Shown here piece by piece: positions 38,277 to 47,934 of a stretch of 64,000 nt of DNA. The position numbers and the translations under genes were made by a program. The notes below the pieces were generated by a model, which saw only the letters and a list, made by a program, of their open reading frames with translations, was not told the DNA's origin and did not search any database. Source of the stretch: Trileptium ribeirensis (lineage: Eukaryota > Nematoda > Enoplea > Enoplida > Thoracostomopsidae); contig JASANE010012465.1 of assembly GCA_030248225.1 (NCBI GenBank), positions 57,932 through 121,931 on the forward strand, given 5' to 3'. Positions within the stretch are counted from its first letter, which is position 1, and every line of letters begins with the position of its first letter.

Positions 38277-38745
38277 ATTCAGTGCATATATATCATGACT
38301 GAGTAACCGAAATTTCGTTTCTGTGAATATCGTGTTCCGGTTGCGGTTCGGCTAAAAGCAAAAACTATACCAGAACCGAAATTCCGGTATAAATCTTTTG
38401 TTTAAAATTTTTCACAATATCGTGGTTCACCATGCCAAGGGGCGTATCATTTTTATCTTTATTTGGAGATATTGCGTTTTAAAATTTTTAAACATATGCA
38501 GTAAAATTATTCAGTGCATATATATCATGACTGAGTAACCGAAATTTCGTTTCTGTGAATATCGTGTTCCGGTTGCGGTTCGGCTAAAAGCAAAAACTAT
38601 ACCAGAACCGAAATTCCGGTATAAATCTTTTGACTTCTACTTTTTCACAATATCGTGGTTCACCATGCCAAGGGGCGTATCATTTTTATCTTTATTTGGA
38701 GATATTGCCTTTTAAAATTTTTAAACATATGCAGTAAAATTTTTC
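38277..38745. repeat. Direct duplication, about 232 bp x 2, left arm
   Basis: Both units start ATTCAGTGCATATATATCAT and contain GTTCCGGTTGCGGTTCGGC and CACCATGCCAAGGGGCGTAT. Related fragments (CCGCAACCGGAACACGAT type) occur near 31,860 and 37,480, so it belongs to a dispersed family. Confidence 0.9.
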
Positions 38746-39062
38746 ACTTCATTAATAAATGAAATTTTTAAACATTACATATTATTAAGTATACCAAAGC
38801 TTTTGTCTATTTATCCATAAATGTTTTAATGAAAATACGCCCATCCACTGAAAGATAAAATGTTCAGGATAGAGAAACTCTAGTTGGCATACGCCTTTTG
38901 GTACCGTCCACTTTTCTTTATAGTACACGCCCTTTGACAAAGGCACGCCCATTGGCATGATCCGAAATAGTTACGGCGTCTCCTGAAGTTCCCGACGTTG
39001 ACTGATCTGAACAAGTCACAATGTAAGTTATAGATGAAACATCTACCTTTAGCACATCTAAG

Positions 39063-39338
39063 TCATAAGCTTCTAGACGTTCCTTGGCACTCCATAATTT
39101 CATCCAAAATCATATCGTCTTCTTCGGTTTCGTCTGGGTCACTTTCAGTATCGTCAATTTCCACTAACGGTTCCGCAGCGCAATCAGTCATTAACTGCTC
39201 CCGCTCAGAATCTTGTGTAGGCAGCGATTCGTAGTAAAGCCAATACTCTGGAGGAATAGTGTAGGCATGGCAGAGAGCAAGCAGATCAGTCTTTTTTGGT
39301 TCACGAACACCTAACCCGTTAGAGTAAGAGTTGAACAT
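39063..39338 (-). CDS. Small acidic ORF beside the satellite, left copy (unknown)
   Basis: 91 codons. The first residues (MFNSYSNG) are read from the last satellite monomer. Then comes a segment beginning REPKKTDLLALCHAYTIPPE and ending in an acidic stretch EIDDTESDPDETEEDDMILD. An open frame with a strongly biased composition, conserved in the other arm, suggests a real coding fragment, perhaps the C-terminal or linker part of a transposon protein. I do not recognise the family. The ATG may be accidental. Confidence 0.5.
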   Translation of the reverse strand: MFNSYSNGLGVREPKKTDLLALCHAYTIPPEYWLYYESLPTQDSEREQLMTDCAAEPLVEIDDTESDPDETEEDDMILDEIMECQGTSRSL

Positions 39339-41177
39339 CTATAGCACATATGCCAATGATTCCACGAAGGTAATCGATTCATAGATTGGTTTAAAGATGT
39401 AACAATTAACCCGTTAGACAGTCTGAACATCTATAGCACATATGCCATCAACTAATTCAACTAGGTAATCTATTCTATAGATTATTTTGGTTTAAGACTT
39501 AACAGTTAACCCGTGCTCAGAAGAGTTGAGCATCTATAGCACATATGGCAATATTAAACTTAATTCAACTAGGTAATCTATTCTAATAATTATTTTGGTT
39601 TAAAGATGTAACAGTTAAACATCTATAGCATATGCCATCAAATGATAATTCAACTAGGGTAATTTATTTATAGATTATTTTGGTTTGAAAGTATGTAACA
39701 GTTAACCCGTTAGAAGTAACAAATGAATATCTAGCATATGACATCAATGTATTCTACTAGGTAATCTATTCTATAGATTATTTTGGTTTAAAAAAACATG
39801 TACAGTTAACCCGTTAGAGTAAGAGTTGAACATCTATAGCACATATGACATCAACTAATTCAACTAGGTATCTAATTTGATAGATTATTTTGGTTTAAGC
39901 ATGAACAGCTTACCCGTTAGAGAAAATTTGAACATCTATAGCACATATGACATCAACTAATTCAACTAGGTAATCTATTCTATAGATTATTTTGGTTTAA
40001 AAGTATGTAACAGTTAACCCGTTAGAGTAAGAGTTGAACATCTATAGCACATATGACATCAACTAATTCAACTAGGTAATCTATTCTATAGATTATTTTG
40101 GTTTAAAAGTATGTAACAGTTAAACCCGTTAGAAGAAGAGTTGTACATCTATAGCACATATGACATCAACTAATTCAACTAGGTATCTTATTGTATAGAT
40201 TATTTTGGTTTAAGCATGAACAGTTACCCGTTAGAGTAAAGAGTTGAACATCTATAGAGGTAGCACATATGCCATCAACTAATTCAACTAGGTAATCTAT
40301 TCTATAAGATTATTTTTGGTTTAAAAAGTATGTAACAGCTAACCCCGTTAAGAGAAGAGTTGAACATCTATAGCACATATGCCATCAACTAATTCAACTA
40401 GGTAATCTATTCTATAGATTATTTTGGTTTAAAAGTATGTAACAGTTAACCCGTTAGAGTAAGAGTTGAGCATCTATAGCACATATGACATCAACTAATT
40501 CAACTAGGTAATCTATTCTATAGATTATTTTGGTTTAAAAGTATGTAACAGTTAAACATCTATAGCACATATGCCATCAACTAATTCAACTAGGTAATCT
40601 ATTCTATAGATTATTTTGGTTTAAAAGTATGTAACAGTTAACCCGTTAGAGTAAGAGTTGAACATCTATAGCACATATGACATCAACTAATTCAACTAGG
40701 TAATCTATTCTATAGATTATTTTGGTTTAAAAGTATGTAACAGTTAACCCGTTAGAGTAAGAGTTGAACATCTATAGCACATATGACATCAACTAATTCA
40801 ACTAGGTAATCTATTCTATAGATTATTTTGGTTTAAAAGTATGTAACAGTTAACCCGTTAGAGTAAGAGTTGAACATCTATAGCACATATGACATCAACT
40901 AATTCAACTTAATAAATCTATTCTATAGATTATTTTGGTTTAAAAGTATGTAACAGTTAACCCGTTAAGTAGTAAGAGTTGAACATCTATAGCACATATG
41001 ACATCAACTAATTCAACTAGGTAATCTATTCTATAGATGATTTTGGTTTAAAAGTATGTAACAGTTAAACCCGTTAGAGTAAGAGTTGAACATCTATAGC
41101 ACATATGACATCAACTAATTCAACTAGGTAATCTATTCTATAGATTATTTTGGTTTAAAAGTATGTAACAGTTAACC
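39312..41177 (+). repeat. 106-bp satellite array, forward orientation (about 17 copies)
   Basis: Tandem AT-rich monomer of about 106 bp, recognisable by AACATCTATAGCACATATG, CTAATTCAACTAGGTAATCT, ATTCTATAGATTATTTTGG and CAGTTAACCCGTTAGAG. The copies nearest the arm (39.3-39.9 kb) are degenerate; inner copies are nearly identical, as expected of a tandem array homogenised from the inside. It carries short self-complementary motifs (CTATAG, GTTAAC) but no gene. Confidence 0.97.
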
Positions 41178-41208
41178 AGCAATACTAACTGAATGAGAAC
41201 AACATATA
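41178..41208. other. Unique 31-bp spacer at the satellite inversion point
   Basis: Sequence AGCAATACTAACTGAATGAG and about 11 more bases sits exactly where monomers switch from forward to reverse orientation. It matches no part of the monomer. It marks the axis of the array inversion, which is about 0.9 kb off the geometric centre of the arms because the two arrays differ in length. Confidence 0.85.
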
Positions 41209-44200
41209 ACATACTTTTAAGCCAAAAAAATCGATAGAATAGATTACCTAGTTGAATTAGTTGATGTCATATGTGCTATAGATGTTCAACTCTTACTCTA
41301 ACGGGTTTAACTGTTACATACTTTTAAACCAAAATCATCTATAGAATAGATTACCTAGTTGAATTAGTTGATGTCATATGTGCTATAGATGTTCAACTCT
41401 TACTTTAACGGGTTAACTGTTACTTATACTTTTGAACTTCTTAAAATAATCTTGATCTGTATCTAGTGAATCAGTCACGTCATATGTGTATAGATGTCAA
41501 CTCTTACTCTGACGGGTTAACTGTTACATACTTTTAAACCAAAATAATCTATAGAATAGGTTACCTAGTTGAATTAGTTGATGTCATATGTGCTATAGAT
41601 GTTCAACTCTTACTCTAACGGGTTAACTGTTACATATTTTTAAACCAAAATAATCTATAGAATAGATTACTTAGTTGAATTAGTTGATGTCATATGTGCT
41701 ATAGATGTTCAACTCTTACTTTGTAACGGGTTAACTGTTACATACTTTTAAACCAAAATAATCTATAGAATAGATTACCTAGTTGAATTAGTTGATGTCA
41801 TATGTGCTATAGATGTTCAACTATTACTCTAACGGGTTAACTGTTACATACTTTTAAACCAAAATAATCTTAATAGATTCTAGTTGAATTAGTTGATGTC
41901 ATATGTGCTATAGATGTTTAACTCTCCTCTAACTCCTTGGTTAAACTGTTACATACTTTTAAACCAAAATAATCTATAGAATAGATTACCAAGTTGAATT
42001 AGTTGATGTCATATGTGCTATAGATGTTCAACTCTTACTCTAACGGGTTAACTGTTACATACTTTTAAACCAAAATAATCTATAGAATAGATTACCTAGT
42101 TGAATCAGTCTTTGATGTCATCTCTATGTGCTATAGATGTTCAACTCTCTCACGGTAATCGTTACATACTTTTAAACCAAATAATTATAGAATAGATTAC
42201 TTGTTTAATTAGTATGTCATATGTGCTATAGATTTCAACTCTTTACTCTAACGGGTTAACTGTTACATACTTTTAAACCAAAATAATCTATAGAATAGAT
42301 TACCTAGTTGAATTAGTCTATGGCATATGTGCTAAATATAGATGTTTAACTGTTACATACTTTTAAACCAAAATAATCTATAGAATAGATTACCTAGTTG
42401 AATTAGTTGATGTCATATGTGCTATAGATGCTCAACTCTTACTCTAACGGGTTAACTGTTACATACTTTTAACCAAAATAATCTATAGAATAGATTACCT
42501 AGTCGAATTAGTTGATGGCATATGTGCTATAGATGTTCAACTCTTACTCTAACGGGTTAACTGTTACATACTTTTAACCAAAATAATCTATAGATAAGAT
42601 ATCACCAACTAATTAGTTGATGGCATATGTGCTATAGATGTTCAACTCTTACTCTAAATGGTTAAACTGTTACATACTTTTAAACCAAAGTAATCGCATA
42701 GAATAGATTACCTAGTTGAATTGATGTCACGGCCCGACGGGTTAACTGTTACAAAAAAAAAATACTTTTAAACAAAAATAATCTATAGAATAGATTACCT
42801 AGTTGAATTAGTTGGATGTCATATGTGCTATAGATGTTCAAACTCTTACTCTAACGGGTTAACTGTTACATACTTTTAAACCGAAATAATCTATAGAATA
42901 GATTACCTAGTTGAATTAGTTGATGGCATATGTGCTATAGATGTTCAACTCTTAGCTCTAACGGGTTAACTGTTACATACTTTTAATGAAATAATCTATA
43001 GAATATAATTTACCAGTCGAATTAGTTGATGTCATATGTGCTATAGATGTTCTACTCTTACTCTGACGGGTTAACTGTTACATACTTTTAAACCAAAATA
43101 ATCTATAGAATAGATTACCGAGTTGAATTAGTTGATGTCATGTGTGCTATAGATGTTTATCTTTACTTTAACGAGTTAACTGTTGCATACTTCTAAACCA
43201 AAATAATCTATAGAATAGATTACCTGGTTGAATTAGTTGATGTCATATGTGCTATAGATGTTCAACTCTTCTCTAACGGGTAGCTGTTACATACTTTTAA
43301 ACCAAAATAATCTATAGAATAGATTACCTAGTTGAATTAGTTGATGTCATATGTGCTATAGATGTTCAACTCTTACTCTAACGGGTTAACTGTTACATAC
43401 TTTTAAACCAAATAATCTATAAGTATTACCTAGTTGAATTATTTGATGGCATATGTGCTATAGATCTTCAACTCTTACTCTACGGGTTAACTGTTACATA
43501 CTTTTAAACCAAAATAATCTATAGAATAGATTACCTAGTTGAATTAGTTGATGTCATATGTGCTATAGATGTTCAACTCTTACTCTAACGGGTTAACTGT
43601 TACATACTTTAATGAAATAATCTATAGAATAGATTACCTAGTTGATTGTTGATGTCATATGTGCTATAGATGCTCAACTCTTACTTTTATCTAACGGGTT
43701 AACTGTTACATACTTTTAAACCAAAATAATCTATAGAATAGATTATTCCCTAGTTGAATTAGTTGATGTCATATGTGCTATAGATGTTCAACTCTTACTC
43801 TAACGGGTTAACTGTTACATACTTTTTAAAATCTATAATTTATAGAAAATATTACCTGTAATTAGTTGATGGATGTGATACATGTTCAACTCTTACTCTA
43901 ACGGGTTAACTGTTACATACTTTTAAACCAAATAATCTATAGAATAGATTATCTGTTCTACTGTTGATGTCATATGTGCTATAGTGTTTAACTCTTACTC
44001 TGACGGGTTAACTGTTACATACTTTTAAACCAAAATAATCTATAGAATAGATTACCTAGTTGAATTAGTTGATGTCATATGTGCTATATAGATGTTCAAC
44101 TTTACTCTAACGAGTTAACTGTTACATACTTTTTAACTCAAAATAATCTATAGAATAGATTACCTAGTTGAATTAGTTGATGTCATATGTGCTATAGATG

Positions 44201-44857
44201 TTCAACTCTTACTCTAACGGGTTAGCTGTTACATGCTTTTAAACCAAAATAATCTAATATAGAATAGATTGATAGATTACCTAGTCGAATTAGTTGATGT
44301 CATATGTGCTATAGATGTTCAACTCTTCACTCTAACGGGTTAACTGTTACATACTTTTAAACCAAGTAATTCGATAGAATAGATTACCTAGTTGAATTAG
44401 TTGATGTCATTCTGTCCTAACGGGTTAACTGTTACATACTTTTAAACCAAAATAATCTATAGAATAGATTACCTAGTCGAATTAGTTGATGTCATATGTG
44501 CTATAGATGTTCACTCTTTAACGGGTTATGTTACATACTTTTAAACCAAAATAATCTATAGAATAGATTACCTAGTTGAATTAGTTGATGTCATATGTGC
44601 TATAGACGCTCAACTCTTGACTCCAACGGGTTAACTGTTACATACTTTTTAGCCAAAATAATCTATAGAATAGATTACCTAGTTGAATTAGTTGATGTCA
44701 TATGTGCTATAGATGTTCAACTATTACTCTTACGGGTTAACTGTTACATACTTTTAACCCAAAATAATCTATAGAATAGATTACCTAGTTGAATTAGTTG
44801 ATGTCATAGGTGCTATAGATGCTCAACTCTTACTCTAAATGGTTAACTGTTACATTA
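41209..44857 (-). repeat. 106-bp satellite array, reverse orientation (about 34 copies)
   Basis: The same monomer in reverse complement. Roughly twice the length of the forward array, and noticeably noisier: scattered indels, a poly-A run near 42,752 and small partial copies (42.1-42.2, 42.6-42.75, 43.8-44.0, 44.4-44.5 kb). The noise may be real divergence or poor consensus. Confidence 0.95.
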
Positions 44858-44865
44858 AACAAAAA

Positions 44866-45095
44866 AGACTGATCTGCTTGCTCTCTGCCATGCCTACACT
44901 ATACCTCCAGAGTATTGGCCTTACTACGAATCGCTGCCTACACAAGATTCTGAGCGGGAGCAGTTAATGACTGATTGCGCTGCGGAACCGTTAGTGGAAA
45001 TTGACGATACTGAAAGTGACCCAGACGAAACCGAAGAAGACGATATGATTTTGGATGAAATTATGGAGTGCCAAGGAACGTCTAGAAGCTTATGA
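44866..45095 (+). CDS. Small acidic ORF beside the satellite, right copy (partial, unknown)
   Basis: The same protein segment from KKTDLLALCHAYTIPPEYW to GTSRSL and stop, with L to P after EYW. About 17 bp linking it to the satellite in the left arm are missing, so the satellite ATG is out of frame; the first in-frame ATG is internal (MTDCAAEP). It reads away from the satellite, like its partner. Confidence 0.45.
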
Positions 45096-45394
45096 CTAGA
45101 TGTGCTAAAGGTAGATGTTTCATCATAACTTACATTGTGACTTGTTTAGTTGTACAGAGGACCTAAACTGCAAGAGCGCGTTGATATAACGGATGATGCC
45201 AATGGGCGTGCCTTTGTCAAAGGGCGTGTACTATAAAAAGTGGACGGTACCAAAAGGCGTATGCCAACTAACTTTTTTCTATCCTTAACATTTATCTTTC
45301 AGTCAATTGTAGGATTACCGTTGAACATTTTATAAATAGACAAAAGCTTTGGTATACTTAATAATATGTAATGTTTAAAAATTTCATTTATTAA

Positions 45395-45870
45395 TGAAGT
45401 GAAAAATTTTACTGCATATGTTTAAAAATTTTAAAAGGCAATATCTCCAAATAAAGATAAAAATGATACGCCCCTTGGCATGGTGAACCACGATATTGTG
45501 AAAAATTTTAAACAAAAGATTTATACCGGAATTTCGGTTCTGGTATAGTTTTTGCTTTTAGCCGAACCGCAACCGGAACACGATATTCACAGAAACGAAA
45601 TTTCGGTTACTCAGTCATGATATATATGCACTGAATAATTTTACTGCATATGTTTAAAAATTTTAAAACGCAATATCTCCAAATAAAGATAAAAATGATA
45701 CGCCCCTTGGCATGGTGAACCACGATATTGTGAAAAATTTTAAACAAAAAATTTATACCGGAATTTCGGTTCTGGTATAGTTTTTGCTTTTAGCCGAACC
45801 GCAACCGGAACACGATATTCACAGAAACGAAATTTCGGTTACTCAGTCATGATATATATGCACTGAATGT
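45395..45870. repeat. Direct duplication, about 232 bp x 2, right arm mirror
   Basis: Reverse complement of 38.28-38.75 kb, with nearly identical units. Confidence 0.88.
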
Positions 45871-46004
45871 ATTTGAACTGGGGTTTTTGGTATACTATTT
45901 GGTCGTGTACTGCTCAATGGCCGTTCGTATTGGCTGTGTTTGTAGTGTTGAAGTAGTGTATATATGCTCTCTTTGTCGTGTTTCAAAGCTGCCTTTATTA
46001 GTTC

Positions 46005-46212
46005 ATTTTACATTAGGCCTAATATGGTTTGTTGATTGAGAGGTGTTGGAACTACCTACCAAGTGGCACACGTATGAAACTCAAATTGTTATGGTGGCGG
46101 TTATTAGTTCATTTTACATTAGGCCTAATATGGTTTGTTGATTGAGAGGTGTTGGAACTACCTACCAAGTGGCACACGTATGAAACTCAAATTGTTATGG
46201 TGGCGGTTAGGC
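46005..46212. repeat. Direct duplication, about 106 bp x 2, right arm mirror
   Basis: Reverse complement of the pair at 37.9-38.1 kb. Both copies here have CCAAGTGGCAC, so the poly-G is private to the left arm. Confidence 0.88.
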
Positions 46213-46898
46213 TAAACAATTTCTCAGGAAGTTAGTATATCTGACGAAACTAATAATTTTTTCTGTTGGTCTGTCTTGATTCTGTGGTTAGATTAACAAC
46301 TTAATCGGTAGAGGCGAAGTATGCTATTCAGTAGCGGCGGAGTGATAGAGATCAATTAAGGGGCGCCATAAGAGGCGTCATTTCTTTTTTCGAAAAGCCG
46401 TGTGCAGCCTCGCCGTCGCACCCTCTTGCTGCGCCTCTGCCTTGCCTTGGGTTACTATAAGAAATTCTTACGGGTTGTATTTGTTTTGCTTAGATTTTAG
46501 GAGGCAATTTATTCAGATGAACTTTGTTTTGTATGGTTGTAAAAGCAAATTATTTATTGCATATATACATATGGAAATACATGTTCAGAGCACAAATTTT
46601 GTAGCAAAAAAATGTGAAATTTATTTACGGTATAATTTTTTGTCTTTAACAGAACCGCAGTCGGAACACGACTGCGTCGGAATTTCGATTATTCTCTGTA
46701 CAATGTTGTTTTATACTATTCATTTGACCAGCAAGACAACGGGTCTGTGGGTGAAGGAAGATGCAGTATCATACAGAAAGGCACTTAGTTATTACTCAAA
46801 TTGTTCTATTTTGTTTACATAACATTTATTTTTTGTTTGAAAATTTTTTATTAAAAGGTTGTTTAAACTATAATTACTGAAGCACGCGAACTCAGGCA

Positions 46899-46944
46899 AT
46901 GTCTACTTCATCGTACAAGAAAAGAATTTGCTATTATTACGATA
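46899..46944 (+). CDS. HDAC1: HDAC exon 1, right-arm copy, clean
   Basis: 46 nt from ATG. Encodes MSTSSYKKRICYYYD plus one base of N16, then donor GTAAGT. KRICYYYD matches the HDAC1 start (RKVCYYYDG). It joins in phase to exon 2 to give [19 protein letters not shown]. An AG lies four bases before the ATG (ctcag-gca-ATG). The left-arm equivalent is 2 nt shorter and frameshifted. Transcription would run to the right, away from the satellite. Confidence 0.92.
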
Positions 46945-47821
46945 GTAAGTGAATCAAAGATTTGCTTATTTTAAAGAAAGAGCCAATAAAGAGCTCATTT
47001 TTCATAATTATGGTTTTTAAAAATATTTATTATTACTACCTTTTATTATTCAGAAATCGTTATGAGTCCTACACGAAATGCATGACTCTTTAGTTTTTAT
47101 AGACCTTGCATGTAGAATTGATCTGCTGTATTTTCATATATTTTAAAAATTGAGTAGAGTGGATAAATCACAATTTTTGGTGTTCTAACGGGATGTACGT
47201 TGTGCTGTGACCTTTATCCTTCCCGGTTCCCACAACGTTTGTGCCAATTTTGTATATGTATCGATAACATTACATTTGGTCGACTTACAAAATTTGGGGG
47301 AACAATCGGTGCAATTGTTGGCTCATTGATTTAAAACTATCCTGCTTGAGCACAGAGGATGAATATTTGTCCATTTTTGGAAAGTGGTATATATAATACT
47401 GGAAAATACGACCACGTCATACATCTACTCGTATAGTTGCGTAGGCAAATTATTTTTGAAGTGCTGTTTCCATGTACTTGCCCTATCTTCTGAGTGATTG
47501 TTGATATGTATTGTAAAGTGAATTTATTAGTAATCCTGATTCCTCTTGAGAGCCTTATTACCGGGATCCATACAGTTTGGATATTTAAATTGTCTTTCTA
47601 CTGAAGTATATACTAAAATATATTTTGTTAGTTTTACAAGTAAGTTAATTTAATTTCACCTCGGCCGATTTTAGATTGGGCTAGATTGCGAAATTATTAC
47701 AGTTGTTTCTCTCTGCTGAAATAGTTTTCTATGAAGCAGTGCGGCTACTGTTCTATGCAGATATATATTAGATCATTATTTTATTGCTGCAAATTTTACA
47801 ATATATAGTTTCTGTTTACAG

Positions 47822-47934
47822 ATGACATTGGAAATTATTATTACGGTCAAGGTCATCCAATGAAACCCCATCGTATACGAATGACGCATAATCTATTGCT
47901 CAATTATGGCCTTTATCGCAAAATGGAGATATAT
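47822..47934 (+). CDS. HDAC1: HDAC exon 2, right-arm copy, clean
   Basis: 113 nt. Encodes [20 protein letters not shown] then [17 protein letters not shown], essentially identical to the family consensus including L1-loop residues G26-H27-P28-M29 and the inositol-phosphate contact K30. The acceptor is gtttacag and the donor GTAAGT. It ends in phase 0, so it can be joined in frame to exon 3 of either arm. The left-arm copy has one extra base and P31 is His. Confidence 0.95.

Larger units (their letters stand above)
37245..39062. other. Upstream flank of left HDAC exon 1
   Basis: The presumed promoter side of the left copy. Includes the 106-bp and 232-bp duplications. 37,680-37,830 is relatively GC-rich (GGGTGTGACGGCGAGGCTGC) and may be promoter or 5' leader, by inference only. 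Confidence 0.45.
20124..39340. repeat. Left arm of giant inverted repeat (palindrome)
   Basis: Reads as the reverse complement of about 44,860-64,000. Paired landmarks include HDAC exons 1-8, the 345-bp tandem repeats, the 106-bp and 232-bp duplications and the acidic ORF. The outer edge is not seen because the right arm runs off the window: base 64,000 pairs with about 20,124. Identity varies along the arm, from apparently perfect (about 34.1-35.8 kb) to roughly 90 percent (parts of 20-29 kb). Confidence 0.97.
45096..46898. other. Upstream flank of right HDAC exon 1
   Basis: Mirror of 37.2-39.06 kb, with the two direct duplications. 46,310-46,450 is the GC-rich block, about 450-590 bp before the intact ATG, a plausible promoter or 5' leader by position only. 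No TATA box or initiator can be asserted. Confidence 0.45.

Noticed and set aside
39312..44857. CRISPR-like array
   Set aside because: Regular 106-bp units without distinct spacers, AT-rich, in opposed orientations, in eukaryotic intergenic DNA: a satellite.
46400..46822. 140-codon open frame upstream of right exon 1 as a gene or HDAC N-terminal extension
   Set aside because: It ends before exon 1, shows no recognised motif, and its left-arm mirror is interrupted. The HDAC start at 46899 matches the family length.
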